From positions 620,001 to 684,000 of the forward strand of contig CP150558.1 of assembly GCA_049487715.1 (NCBI GenBank): a stretch of 64,000 nucleotides of DNA, written 5' to 3'. The stretch comes from Pycnococcus provasolii. Taxonomy: Eukaryota > Chlorophyta > Pseudoscourfieldiophyceae > Pseudoscourfieldiales. The translations under genes and the position numbers were made by a program. Below, piece after piece: positions 52,701-64,000 of the stretch. Every line of letters starts with the position of its first letter. Position 1 is the first letter of the stretch. Under the pieces are notes generated by a model. It was not told the DNA's origin. It searched no databases and saw only the letters and a program-made list of their open reading frames with translations.

Positions 52701-55700
52701 GTGTGAGCCGTGCCCGGCACACTGGCGCTCTGCCGGCGACGCAGCTCGCTCACCAGCTGAGCCAGGCGAGTGTACGCATCGCGGCGCTGCCCCGTGAACC
52801 ACCGATACTTCATGTAGGCGAGGCCGATTCGTGGATCGTCACCAGCGCAGCAGAAGCGGGGATCCTGGATATCCTTGATGGTTGACGGATCGTACCCAAG
52901 CAGCTGCACGAGAACGCTGTGCGCAAGCTTCTCGCGCCCCGTCTTGCGGCAGAGCGCCGCCCACTTGAGGTAGGTTCCCACGTCCTCTGACATAGGAAGC
53001 ACCAAGCTACGAACGCTCAGAAGAGCCTGCCAAACATCGACGCTCTTGCGCACGCAAAGCAGACGATCGCGCCACATCACGCGGAGCATGCCCTTCTTGG
53101 TATTGATCGTTTCCGGGCGGGAAACGGCGCTCATAACACCAAACTCGAGCGCCTCCTCGAGCTCGGCGAGCTGCTGGGCGCGCACCATGCCAGGGTTGTA
53201 CGCGCGGTCGTAGCTTTCGTGCACGAGAGCCGCAAGCTCCCCAGCAAGGTGCATGCGCGCGGCGCTCACCTGAAGCCGGCCGAGGCTCCACTCACCCTTC
53301 TTTGCGTGGAGAATCGCGCGCAGGAACGCCGCTTCCGCCGCCATCGCAGATCGGATTGCACTCGCTTCCGTGAGCGGCGTGTCGTCGCTGAGGCTACTCG
53401 CGGCACTCACCTCGAACAGTCTCGCGCCATTTACCACGTCGTCGCTGATCGCCCCGAGCGTGCCCCCGCCACCCACCGCGGGCCTCGATGCCTCGTAATC
53501 GAGTTGAGAGACAAACATGTCCATGTCCTCCCACTCGCCGAGCTGCCAAGCGGCGTGCGCGGCGGTGGCGGCCATCTCACGCTTGAGCGGGCGCGACGCG
53601 CTCGTCCAAACACCGGAAATCAGGTCACTCAGCCTCCTCCACTCCGCCATCGCCGCGAGGCAGCGCATCTTTCCCAGCCGAGCCTCCAGCATTTCCTCCC
53701 CAAGCCCGCTCTTCTTGATTGCGCTGACGCTCATGTGAGCAATCTGCTCAGTGTACGTCGCAAGGCGCTTCTCGTAGCCTTCGAGTGCCTCGTCCCATCG
53801 GCCGAGCTTTTCGTGCCATCCCTCGCGGAGTTCTACACCGCGCATGTGCTTCTGCGTGTACGCAAGCATTCCCACCGCGGCAAACGGCTGGCGCAGCTGA
53901 TTATTGATCGAAATGATCGCCTCCACGCTGCCGGCTGTCGGTTGATTGCGAAACTCCTTCTCTCTGTAGTGCAGCGCCTTGGCAAACGCGTGGCATCGCT
54001 CCGCCAGCGAGCCGAGCGTGCGAATTTCCACGGGCAGAGGTCGCTCCTCTCTTTCCATATACTCTGCGAGATTCAGTAGCATGGTCACTATGTCTGGTGG
54101 GATCGTCGGACTCGCGAAAGCCGCCTCCAGGCTTCGCACGAGCGCCTCCTGATTAGGCTCTGACAGATCGCTCCAGCACGAGACGAATGCTGGCGCAAAG
54201 AGCTCGCGCGCGACGTGAGGCTGGAGCTGCGCAAGCGTGAAGCATGCGCGAAGCGCGGGGCTCGGGCTCTCGCGAAGAAGCTCAACGGTAAAGTTTCGCG
54301 CCCAATCCTCCCAGTCCTCCCGCGTACTGCGCTGCGAGGTGTCCCAAGCGCGCCGCAGTACGCCCTCCTTGACCGTCAGTCGAACGCCCGTGGCGTCCGT
54401 AGATGCGTTCTGCTGCTCCTGAGCCGCCTTGGTCGCCGCGGCTGCCGCGGCGGCGGCAGCGCGGTGTGCAGCGGCCGCTTGCTCACCTTCGATGCCCGCG
54501 ATGTCCTCGGCGCGCAGGTGCTGCAGCGCTGCGCCAAACGGGCGAGGCTGCGTCGGCACGAGACCCCCAGTCGGACTCCATGCGCCTAGTATGCCACCGG
54601 GAAGCGCCACGCGCGTGAGCGTTTTCCCTGCCAGCTCCTCGAAGGGAACGTACGAAACGCCGGCAACGGCAAGGCTTCGGCGGAGCATCGGCAGGAATGG
54701 TGCCACGTCCGGTCCGAGCGCAGTTCCCACAGCAACCACAGCCTCAAGCACCAGCCGCCCCGTTTCGTCGGGCGGGTTCTCACGGAGGGCTCGCGAGAGC
54801 GGATGCAGAATTGCGGAAACATGGCCTGTCACTGAAACCTTTGTCGCGAGGCGAGCGAGCGTCGCCAGGGCGTTGTGCTGCGTACTGCGTGGCACCGGGG
54901 CAGACGATGCCCCTGGCACAGCCAGGCGCATCAGCGCAGGCAGAACGATCGGCAGCTGATCGTCGATTGCACCGCCGAACGTCTCGAGAGTGTGAAGAGC
55001 CTGAGGAACGAGCTCGTGCGACGCAACATCGCCGCGCTCAATTCCCGAGAGAAGCGCCACCACGCCCGGAAGAAGGCTGGGCAAGTGGGCTCTCAAATCG
55101 TCGCCTACATTGACGCTGAGCGCCTCGAGCAGGTGCAAAATGCGCAGAGCGAGCATGCTTGGTTGACCTGTGCCCGCGAGCGTACGTGCGCCGGCACCGT
55201 CGCTGCTGCTGCCACGATCGGACGCGCCGTCACTGTTCGACCGCACGCCGTTCTTATCACCCGCGGAGCTTGGGCCGCCACCCCCGAACGAGTCGAGATC
55301 CGGCCAGGTGTCGTGGATAAGTTCCACCATCGCCGCGAGGTGGCGGCGTATGTGCTGCTTCGCCACGCCGACGAGCAGTGTGAGCTGTTGCAGCATGAAT
55401 TCTCGCATGGACGAATCACCCTGCCTCGCGAGATGGAATAGCACTGGCATCGCCTTGCCGAGGTACTGCACACCGGACATGCCGAGCGCCTGGAAGACGT
55501 ACATGAGGCTGCGCACAACCATCAGATGGTTGCTAGCCATACTTGGATCGCGCAGCGTTCGCAGAAGGCATCCGATTGCCACCGTGGGATAGTACTCCTC
55601 GGGTGGCAGCGTGCCACTCGGCGGCGGCTCATCCTCAGACTCTGTGCCGCCGATGCCGTTTCCGGCGACGGCAATGGCATCACCGCCGCCAACCAGGCCG

Positions 55701-58700
55701 GCGCCACCTCCGTCTCCTCCAGCCACGCGCACACCTCTCACGCCTGCAAGGCTGAGCTGCCCTTCACCCTGCAACCGAGCGCGGTTTTGCTTGTGCGAGA
55801 ATGGGTCGAGCGCGCCAATCACGCCAATCACGCGCACAACCTCTCGCTTCGTGCCGAGGCTGCCCGACTCGCAGAGCGCACGGAGCAGAACGCCCAGAAG
55901 CTGCGGATAATCGAAGTAAGGTGCGAGAACGTAGCCAGTCGACTCCACGATCATACCAAGCGCGACTACCGCCGCATCTCTTCTGCCAACCGCGCCGCTG
56001 TCCTGGAGTGCCTCCAGAACGAGCGGCAGAATGTCGTCCACGCGCGGCCGTACAGCGGCGCCGGCAACACGCGACAGGTCCCCGAGGGCACAGAGCACGG
56101 ATGCGACGACGCCACCGCCGCCTGCGCGTCTTCGCCGCCCCTTCATCACCTTCCGCTCGCCGGCTCCCGCACCTCCGGCGGACTTCGTCTGATGGGGAAG
56201 ACAGTCATTCAACTTTGAAACGAGACAGCGTAGCACGGGCCCGGCGTATGGCACGGAGATGCGCGGCGTTGCGCAGATGAGAGCGCCAAGAAGCCGCGCG
56301 CTCTCCTCGCGCTGCTTTCCGTCCGCGGCGTGCTCGAGGTCGCCCAGAAGTTGTAGTAGATGCTGCCTGAGAGCAGGCTGCGCGTATGCCGGGTTTGCAA
56401 GCGACAGGGCGCCAACGAGCTCGATGGCGTACAAGCGACATCGCGGGCACTCGTCGTTTAGGGCTGCAAACAGCGCACGCATGCAGTCAGCTGACGCCAG
56501 CGCTTCCATCACCGCGGGACCACCGCGTCTTAGACTCCACAGCAGCACACGCCGCACGCTCACGTCGGGGTCCGCCACGGCGGAAACGACGAGGCGTCCG
56601 CAGATAGCTTCGACGAGCGCCTGCGCGCGAGCACCGCTGAGGCGTGGAACCGCCTCATCTCTGTTACGCTTGCGATGATGGGCCCTATGCTGCCCATCGT
56701 CAGTTTGCGCGAGCAAAGCCATAGACTGCACTCGGCGCAACCCTCCTGATCTCAGGCTCGCCTCTCGCAGCGCGGACACCGCAGGCAGGGACGGTGGAGG
56801 GGCGTGCACCGTTCCACCGAACGACCCATTTGGCCACCCGGCAAATTCCCCGGAGCGGCGAATCCCATCAATCGATGCATGAACCACATCCGCGGGCGCC
56901 CACGCGTCGATGCTCCCTCCCGCAGCCATGGCGGTGGGGCCACCGTGCGGCCGCGCGCCGTGCCTTTCGAGTAGAGAGCTGCACGTGAGAGCGGCATGCT
57001 GCCTCGACACGACGTCCTCCGACTGCAGATACGGTGTGACGTACACACGGACAAATTCAAGAAGGCAACGTGCCTCCACGGCGGCGCCTGCGAGGCTGAA
57101 GTCGCCAAGAGTGTGCAGCGCGAGCTGCACAAGCCCGCTCGTCGTCTCACCCACACCCATAATCTCGCCCGATTCAGACGCGTAGTCTCCGCCACCCTTC
57201 CCAGCATTCTGCTGCTGATGGTGGCGATTCCCTCCATTGGAGGAGCCATTGGAGCCTTTGCCATGCGAATGTCCGTTGGCAAATGCCGTCGTGCCATTGC
57301 TGCCATTACTGTCTGAACCCTCGAGTCCCATTGCCGTGAGCACCGCGCGTCGATATGGCCGCTTCGCGAGAATGAGGCTGAGAAGGTCGAGCAGACGCAG
57401 ACGCACGCGAGGGAGCAGCGAAGGCAGCGCCTGGCAGGTATTGCGCAAGCTCAGCACGAGCTCAGCGGTCAAACTTCCGCTCGAAAACATCGGCTCGATC
57501 AGCTCGGTGGCGTGTGGTTCCCACGGTGGCCCAAGCGCGCGCGCGAGCCGGCCAGAGCACAGCAGCGCCTCGGGGCAGGCACGCCCACGTCGCGGCGGCG
57601 CAATTCCCTCGCGGCAGAGCGCGTTGAGTTCCGCGAGGTGCGGCGTGAGGCGTGCCGCCAACCCGCCGCTGCTGAGCGCCTGCGCGAGCTCGCCGATGGT
57701 TGTGTACGCCGCGCCGCGCAGGTCGGCGTTTCCGCCAAGGGCTGTCGCATTTCGCAACGGCCCATCCTTGCCGAAGAGAAATTCGAGCGTCGCGGCGAGG
57801 TAGTTGGCGCAGAATCGCTCGGGCGAGAACCTCGCAAGTCGCGGCAGCAGCGCCATCACCGCGAGTCGCACGTCGCGATTTCGGCTGGCTCGGTGCGCGA
57901 GAGCCGCCTCCGCTACTTCGCGGTAGCGCGCGACCATGAACTCTCCCGCGTGCATGAGAAGCTCACCGGCGGTCACGAGGCTTGCATGCACGGCGGCGTC
58001 CATTGGCGACGACGCACGTCCGACCGTGCCTCCGTGGTACTCGTCGACGCCAACGAGCAGGCCGACGCGCGTCTCCTCGTACAGCTGGTGGTACCACTGC
58101 ATGCGGTGCCTCGTCTCTCGCGCCTCGACGACGCACAGGCAGCTTCGCAGCGCGAGGCTAGCGTGTTCTCGCACGTCCCTTCGCGTGTCGCGCAGCGCGA
58201 ACCAGATGGCGGACACGAACACGGGAACGTGCACGTTGAAGACGACGGGCGCGTTGTCAGCGAGCTCCTTGAGCATCATCACCGCCGTGAGCCTTCTGTG
58301 GTCCGTCGCCGACGAGCTCGAGCCACCAGCCCCCGTGTCTGTGCGCAGGCGGCGTCGACGGCGGTGCGGGCGAAGCGGCACTGCCTGCCGCCGATGCTCC
58401 GCCGGCACCGTCTCTGAGCCACGTGAGTGCCTGTTCAATCTCAAGCTCGACCACCTCTGCGAGCTGCACGCCTCCGTTTCTGATGAGGTGTCCAAACGTC
58501 CTGCTCACTTCCATCGCCATGGCTGGTTCCGGCGCGTGTCTGATGAGTTCGCGCAGGTAGTTTGCGAATCGGCTGCACTTCGTCGCGTTCTCTCCCAGCA
58601 GCTCGACGTCAACGAGTTCGTCAATGGCGCGCACGCCTCCCAGCCGTTCGTACGGGTTTGCGGAGCTGACCATGGCGAACACCTTTGCGTACACCTCGTC

Positions 58701-59081
58701 CATGAATCGCCCGAACGCTTCACTGGACAGGTCTCTCATTTCCGCCTCGACGAACGCCGCGAGCGATCCCGCGGCACCCGACGACGAGTCGAGGTGCAAC
58801 GCCGGAGGTGCGGAGGTTGACGTTGCGCCATTTGCCGTGCTCCCTCCCATGTCGGATAGCGCACCCGCCGACGTTGTTGCTCTCATCGTGCTAAGAGCGA
58901 AGGGCGAGTCGGGGACAAGCGCCGAGCCGCTTACTTGAAGGGAGTCAAGCGCAGACCGAGCTGATTCCGCTGCTGCCGATGCCGCCGACGACGACACTGA
59001 CCCTGACGAGGATGATCTTTCCCTTGACATGGACGACGGAGGGCGCGCGAGGTGACGCAGCAGAGCCGCGAGCGTCTCCAT
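49753..59081 (-). CDS. TOR: TOR (target of rapamycin) serine/threonine protein kinase, about 3,080 aa
   Basis: ATG 59081 opens the N-terminus. SSEAFGRFMDEVYAKVF and GENATKCSRFANYLREL match the start of TOR HEAT repeats. A frame break lies at the C5 run 58330-58334, after which DHRRLTAVMMLKELA resumes. HEAT repeats run to about 54.1 kb and the FAT domain to about 52.1 kb. FRB follows at 51840-51380 ([21 protein letters not shown], later AWDLYYH). The kinase domain is at about 51.3-50.4 kb, with HEDLRQDERVMQLFGLVN, GLGDRHPSNLML (catalytic Asp) and HIDFGDCFE (metal-binding DFG). A glycine-rich insert follows, then FATC. The FATC end is split: exon end at 49853 (NLSCSY), intron 49777-49852 with GTAAGT and ACAG, and a 24-base last exon reading IGWCAWW and stop. 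TOR is the central nutrient and growth kinase. This copy is longer than the usual 2,400-2,550 residues because of Gly/Ser/Asn-rich inserts. Confidence 0.93.
49777..49852 (-). other. last intron of TOR
   Basis: This is a 76-base intron on the minus strand with donor GTAAGT after the codon for Tyr and acceptor ACAG before ATTGGATGG. It is phase 0. Splicing restores the universally conserved FATC ending (Y-I-G-W-C-x-W-W), which the unspliced frame lacks. Confidence 0.9.
50158..50219 (-). repeat. CCA/GGT trinucleotide repeat encoding a polyglycine run in TOR
   Basis: About 20 tandem CCA units on the + strand encode 20 consecutive glycines between the kinase domain and FATC. Further short Gly runs follow. 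This is likely length-variable and disordered. Confidence 0.9.
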
Positions 59082-60148
59082 GCCTGCCTGCTTCTGATGT
59101 GGATGGGAGGAGAAGGGGAAAGGGAAAGGGAAGGAATAAAGTGGCGGCCGTTTTCTTCGTTTTCTTCTTCTCCCACGCGGTGAATAAAACTACGCAATGT
59201 CAGAACGCCCGGCCTCCTCCTGTTGAAACCCCGAACTAACCGCCGTGCGATAGAACCCTAACTACCAAGCTTGGCCCATTCCCATCAGATTCCCATCATC
59301 GTCTGCGACCTTTAGCGAATCTTCCTTCGCGATAAAGAACGCGGCAACTGATTGCGGGAGGTTTGGCGAGTCCGTGTCCGTAGTCCTCAACGCGACTCTA
59401 AGTGGCGTCAACACTCTTATTGCGAATTCCAGATGTTTCCATGTAGCGTTCGAAAAAACGAGACGCGTCTTCACATACTCAAATTCTGACTTGACTTTTG
59501 GTTTTGCTGATTCCAACCTCTCGATCACCTGCGCTTTTGTAAAAAGTTCCGGTCGTCTCTATCTAGCGATGTCACGCACTGCGTCAAATGCCATAGCCAT
59601 ACCCGCGACCGCAGACTCGTGTGCATCGAGTATAGTCGGCGAAGCCTCGCGCACCTCGGCCCTCGCGCGCACGTTGCGCGCGTTGCGCGCGTTTTTGTGC
59701 AACTTTGCGTCTTAGCGTTTGGCCTTCTCGCGCAGTACTTCTTGGGCGGCTCCGTGTGCCGCGATGTAATCAATTCGCGTCGTACGGAGCTGAAATGCGA
59801 CGCGTCCTTCGCTTTGTAGCTTTGTTAATTCCCCTTGGTAGAAGAATGCAATACTGTAGAAGAATGTTACAGAGTAAGGTTATGGGGATTGCACCAACGA
59901 CGAATCCCCGCACAACGACGACTGGAGGTGACCGCAGGTGACCGCAGGGGGCAGGGGGGCAGAGGGGGCCAGAGGGGGGAACTGGGCAGGGGGAAGGAAA
60001 AAAAATAAAAATCTGAGTTTCATCATCAGGGAGGGGCAAAGAATTCAATTCTTTTTTTCTTTTTTTCTGCTTTTCCACCTCACCTCCCCCTGGTTGGTTG
60101 TCAGCCTGTTCTCATTATTCGTCGCACTTTTCTCATTCGACGCATGAA
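59082..60148. other. intergenic region between TOR and lipase promoters
   Basis: This is about 1.07 kb between two divergent genes. It contains a GGGGAAAGGGAAAGGGAAGG tract at about 59112-59135, a possible transposase remnant at 59262-59572, a GCGCGTTGCGCGC run near 59670-59692, and a GGGGGCAGAGG repeat at 59948-59990 followed by a T-rich tract. No functional gene is recognised. Confidence 0.5.
59262..59572 (-). pseudogene. possible hAT-type transposase fragment
   Basis: The minus frame reads AQVIERLESAKPKVKSEF, then ATWKHLEFAIRVLTPLRVAL and SVAAFFIAKEDSLKVADDD. This resembles the stretch of hAT transposases between the RWNS...MIERLLE segment and the LLxPF helix. The frame has no ATG start, a stop lies immediately upstream at about 59573, and the downstream dimerisation domain is absent. 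A further open patch continues to about 59700 in the same strand. The match is by eye only and the alternative is chance. Confidence 0.25.
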
Positions 60149-62607
60149 ATGTCCCCCCCTGGTGCGCTCTCCATCGCGCTGAATGAAAGGGCGTCAGCAT
60201 CTTCATCCTCTCATTCATCCTTGGACCATCATGCTCATGGCGTCATCAATGGAAGTCGGGACGCTTCCTTGGACGCTTCTCTTACGACGGGGGGAGTTCA
60301 AGTCCATGGCCCGGGGGGTCATCCACACTCCTCAACTCCTCCTCTACTTCTACTTCTACTTCCAATTTGTCGGCGGCGTCGTCAGTTGCGGCGAAGACTA
60401 CTGGCGTGCTCTTGAGTGGTGAGAATCATAATCATAATCATAAGAGAAATGGCGACGGGGATGTTTCCCCAGGGGAGGCGCAACAAGATAATAATACACC
60501 CGTGGTCATGCCGACGCCGACGCCGTCGTCGAACGCAGCAGGCACAGGCACGTCGCCCGCACGCACGCCGATCCCGCCACCAGCAGCCTCGCCGACGGCG
60601 TCAAACGCACGAACGACGTCGTCAACCAGGTACCCCGTCGGAGTCGTCATACTGCTCTACCTCCTCTCAGGACGAACGCCGTGGATGGCGGTCGCGGAAG
60701 CACTCAGGTACTACGGACGTGCGCGAAGGTACGTCATGAGGCACCGCCTGCTCCCACGTGCGCGGAAGTTCGTACGCGAGAGGCACGGACTCCAAGTAGC
60801 CGCTCTCGCCGCAACCGCGTCCATCGGATACACGGCGTACCGCATGTACGTGCACTACCACAGCGCGAGGATGGTGTACCGCCGCTCGCTCGTCGCCGCG
60901 ATGGAGTGCGCGAAGAGCTACGAGGAGTGGCTGTCCGCCGCTCAGAAACTCGACCGGCTGGACAACAGCAACCGCGAGGAGAAGCTGCTGCGGAAGGAGT
61001 TGGACCTCTACGACAAGGAGATGCTGCAGGATCGCCTGCAGAGCCTGCGCGCTCTGCGCGCCTCCGGAAACGTGTCCGACATCATCTTCGCGCTTCGCGC
61101 GGACATGGCGCGCAACCTCGGCAACATGAACAACCCAAAGCTGCAGGAGCACCGCCACGGCGTGCTGTTCCCCGAGGTGATCGAGTCGTACATCGAGGAA
61201 ACGTCCAATCAGCTTCGCAACCTCGCCACGTCGACGGAGGAGGATGGATTCGCGCCGCAGGGATCCGACGGCACCACCATCAGCCTCGAGGATAAGCTCG
61301 CATTCCTGCAGGAGACGCGGCACGCATTTGGACGCACGGCGCTCGTGCTGAGCGGCGGCGGCGCGCTTGGTGGGTTTCACATAGGCGTCGTCGAGGCGCT
61401 GCTTCGCAAGCGCCTCCTGCCTCGCATCCTCGCCGGTAGCTCCGTGGGGAGCCTCATGTGCGCCGTGATATGCACGCGAACTGCCGAGGAGCTCGATCGC
61501 ACTGGGATGGAGCACATCATGGAGTTTGCACGCAATGGGGACATGCGCTTCTTCGGCGTCACGTCGTGGCGCCTGATGCTGCGCAACTTCTGGCGCACGG
61601 GGCACCTGCAGGAGCTCGGAACGTTCGTGCAGATGCTGCGAACGCTGTTCGGCGACCTCACGTTCCAGGAAGCGTACGAAAAGTCTGGCCGCATTCTCAA
61701 CATCAGCCTTTGCGGATGCCGGCGACACGAGCAGCCTCGTCTGCTGAACTACCTCACCGCGCCGAACATCGTCGTGTGGAGCGCCGTGTCCGCGTCGTGC
61801 GCACTGCCCGGCCTCTTCCCCAGCCAGGAGCTCGTTGCCAAAGACCCGCGCGGCGAACTGACACGCCTGAGTCCGAGCCGGCTGCACCGCCTGTGGCAAG
61901 ACGGCAGCATCGAGCAGGACCTGCCGCTGAAACCGCTGTCTGAGCTGTTCAACGTGAACTACTTCATCGTCAGCCAGGCGAACCCGCACATTGCGCCGTT
62001 GCTGAGCCTCAAGCAGGGAATTTCGAACATCGGCGTGTGGATCCCGTGGCTGAAGGAATCGAGCCTTTGGACGAAGCTCGCCAACCTCGTCGAGCTCGAG
62101 TACAAGCATCGCATCACGCAGCTCATCGAGCTCGTGGACATACGATGGCCACTCACGGCGCTTGCGCAGACGTGGGAGGGTGACATCACCATCGTTCTTC
62201 CCGCCACGCTGCGCCAGCTGCAGCGTATCGCGGCGAACCCGAGCGCCGACGAGCTTGAGTTCTTCAAGCTGCAGGGACTTCGCGCGACTTGGTCGAAGCT
62301 GCCCGCGCTGCGCGCCAACTGCCTGATCGAGATGACGCTCGACGAGTGCGTGCACACGCTCAAGGGCGCGATCCGAAAGCGAAATCGCGCGCTTAGCGGA
62401 AAGCGCAACGCCTACGGAGGAACGAGCTTCTCCGGTGCGAGCTCGCTCACCCACGCCTCCTCGATGCTGATGGGCGGCTCGACCGCGCCGCGCGTGCCCA
62501 GCTGGACTAACCTCATGAGCCAAGTGAGCTTGCATCGCATGAGCCGGCACTCGAGCGACAGCTCGCTCGGCGAGCTCTCGGGCGACTTAGACCCGCGTTT
62601 CGAGTGA
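60149..62607 (+). CDS. SDP1-like patatin triacylglycerol lipase (DUF3336 + patatin), with one frame break
   Basis: ATG 60149 opens a Ser/His-rich N-terminus. At the G6 run 60313-60318 one more base would join HGPGG to STLLNSSSTSTSTSNLSAASS, the open frame that continues to TGA/stop at 62607. A membrane segment (GVVILLYLLSG) and a second hydrophobic stretch precede DUF3336 (AMECAKSYEEWLSAAQKLDRL...). The patatin domain starts at about 61.34 kb: oxyanion loop SGGGALGGFH, nucleophile serine in GSSVG (61435-61449), and catalytic Asp in QDGSIEQDLP (Asp codon 61900-61902). NVNYFIVSQANPH and IGVWIPWLKESS follow, both typical of SDP1/yeast TGL3-5 proteins. It hydrolyses storage triacylglycerol at oil bodies. 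The C-terminal 90 residues are Ser-rich. Total about 815 residues. Confidence 0.88.
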
Positions 62608-62898
62608 CATCGGAGACATGTAATACACCATTCTTTTCACGATACCTTGCGGTAAATCTTTTCCCTGACTGCCTGACCACCTCCTGAGCGCTCGCTCTGG
62701 CTGTCTGGGACCTCTGCCCGATTTGCCGGGTACGATAAAGCACCTTTACCGTCAGCCGGCCCACCAACCCGGTCCTGGAAAGTTATCTCACTAAACCTTA
62801 GTGGTATCTCCTCTCCGCCGCAGAGCGTTTGCAAAACGAAGTCTTCAACAATCCGCCCCTACCGTCCATCGGGAGTAGATAATCCACACCCCCGCCTG

Positions 62899-64000
62899 AT
62901 GGCTGCCCTCGTGCGTCGTCTCGCGCTCCTCGTGCTCCTGCTCCTGGCGACGCGTCTGCACCCAGCGGCCGCCGAGCTCGACGACGAGCTCGAGGAGGCA
63001 CCTGACGCCTCCTCGTCAGCGAGCACCCTTAAGCGCAAGCTCAGTCCTCTGGAACCCGTCGCGTGCCCTCTCGTGCACGCGAAGCGGCCGCGGCAGATCG
63101 CTCCCAAGTTTCCAGGGTGCAAGAGCAGCTACGTCGACGAGCCGCAGACTGTGACGCTCGTGCTGGCGAGCGCGGGCGGGCCGCCGGCAAATCTGAGGGC
63201 GAGCCTCACCTCCGCCGGCGTGATTAATCAGCACGTCCTCATACTTGTCGACGGAGCCGCCGAAGACGGCGTGACGCGAACTGGTTTCAAGGGACGTGCC
63301 GCTTGGGCGCGCGCCTTCACGGGTAACACGCACCACCTCATATTCTCGAGCGGGCGGCTCGGATACGCGCGCGCGCTCAATCGGCTGCTGTCAGCTGTGG
63401 CATTCTCGGCGGCACAGGTGATCGTTCTACCGCTCGACACGCCCGAGCGCGTTTCCGCAAGCGAGGGCAACGAGCTGGGTCGATGGCTTGCCGGTGCACG
63501 TAGAGCACTTGCGAGCGCGCCGCCTCAGGTGGCAGCGCTCGCGGCTTGTGGCGCGTCATCAACGGCGTTCGAAACGAAGCGCCGTGCCGATCGGTTGCCC
63601 GCGGTGCTAGCTCCGCTGCCCGGCGTTCCATATATTGCACGTGCTCGCGCACTCCTGGAAGCTGGCGGGTGGCGCGCGGCGGGATGCACGTCGTCGTCTG
63701 GCAGCGAGGACGGCGGTTGCGAGGCTGCGTCACTTGCGGACATGGGCGCAAGGCTATGGGCTGCGGGCAAGGAGGTGCGAGCTTACGTGGGCGACGAAGT
63801 TGGGGCGCTGAAGAATTCGGAGAAGCGCTGGTGCGACAGGCCGGGGTCGCGCCAGGCGTCCTTCTCGAGGAACGAGACGGCGTGCGCAAATGCGTTCCAT
63901 GAGGCGTCCACACGCGCGTCACAGTTGATTTCCGCGGCGGCATCGAAGCGTGGAGCGAGGAGAATGCCGTCGACGACCGAGTTTCTTGGCGAGCTGCACG
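62899..64000 (+). CDS. secreted or luminal protein, glycosyltransferase-like, 3' end beyond window
   Basis: ATG 62899 opens a frame that stays open to the last base (367 codons). A signal peptide (MAALVRRLALLVLLLLATRLHPAAA) is followed by an acidic segment, then VTLVLASAGGPPANLRASL and HVLILVDGAAEDG. SSGRLGYARALNRLLSAV and AAQVIVLPLDTPERV come next. This order (beta-strand TLVLAS, helix, LILVDG, GxxxALNxLL, IVLPLDTPE) resembles the nucleotide-binding half of GT-A glycosyltransferases, with LDTPE where a DxD-type motif could sit. The family is not certain. Cysteines near 63685-63720 and 63835-63890 fit a secretory-pathway protein. No stop lies in frame, so it extends beyond the window. Confidence 0.6.
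   Translation, partial: MAALVRRLALLVLLLLATRLHPAAAELDDELEEAPDASSSASTLKRKLSPLEPVACPLVHAKRPRQIAPKFPGCKSSYVDEPQTVTLVLASAGGPPANLRASLTSAGVINQHVLILVDGAAEDGVTRTGFKGRAAWARAFTGNTHHLIFSSGRLGYARALNRLLSAVAFSAAQVIVLPLDTPERVSASEGNELGRWLAGARRALASAPPQVAALAACGASSTAFETKRRADRLPAVLAPLPGVPYIARARALLEAGGWRAAGCTSSSGSEDGGCEAASLADMGARLWAAGKEVRAYVGDEVGALKNSEKRWCDRPGSRQASFSRNETACANAFHEASTRASQLISAAASKRGARRMPSTTEFLGELH

Noticed and set aside
1-64000. CRISPR arrays, bacterial operons, riboswitches, rRNA genes, viral replication genes
   Set aside because: None seen. The gene structure, introns and families are those of a eukaryotic nuclear genome, and the short tandem repeats lack CRISPR spacing.

Overview
The window is nuclear DNA of a small photosynthetic eukaryote, most likely a green alga of the prasinophyte or picoalgal type. 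The evidence is mixed. There is a plastid lipid-associated (fibrillin) protein with a transit-like N-terminus, a plant-type SDP1 lipase, a TORTIFOLIA-like TOG protein, a GT61 glycosyltransferase, and secreted proteins with proline-rich linkers. Coding DNA is GC-rich with strong third-position bias. Introns and intergenic DNA are AT-rich or low-complexity, and most genes have zero or one intron with GTAAGT or GTACGT donors. The species cannot be named from sequence alone.

Layout. 1-63 is the tail of an upstream gene. 230-16353 (+) is one giant secreted multidomain protein (SHFRY-type start, about seven LamG-like domains, TIG, SUEL lectin, PA14, filamin-like, DUF2341 and Kelch). 17277-18458 (-) is an ankyrin protein. 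20039-21194 (+) is a proline-rich protein with a duplicated basic motif. 21324-21806 (-) is a small DUF1279-like membrane protein. 22375-26301 (-) is a membrane-anchored trypsin-like protease with LDLa and LNR modules. 26302-29686 holds two related repeat copies flanking an unknown acidic protein (27631-28578, -). 29687-30421 (-) is a RING protein. 31383-34059 (+) is a seven-exon secreted protein whose small exons each encode one leucine-rich-like unit. 34954-36141 (-) is a rhodanese/RRM protein and 36256-37536 (-) a fibrillin.

The right half is denser in housekeeping genes: TOG-like microtubule protein (38555-40656, +), RhoGAP-like (40998-42274, +), an organelle-type FKBP-cyclophilin fusion (42487-43581, -), GT61 (44232-45672, +), GT31 (45926-47239, -), ArfGAP (47391-48786, -), TOR kinase (49753-59081, -), SDP1-like lipase (60149-62607, +), and an unstopped secreted-protein gene running off the end (62899-64000, +). 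GT61, GT31 and ArfGAP all belong to Golgi biology and lie side by side. TOR and the SDP1-like lipase (growth signalling and neutral lipid breakdown) are divergent neighbours. No operon logic applies.

A recurring technical feature is that six genes are interrupted by single-base frame breaks, five of them in 5-7-base homopolymers. Each is restored conceptually by one base and each lies where family homology or an internal repeat says the frame should continue. These look like homopolymer errors in the assembly rather than pseudogenes, so the affected CDS entries span both frames.
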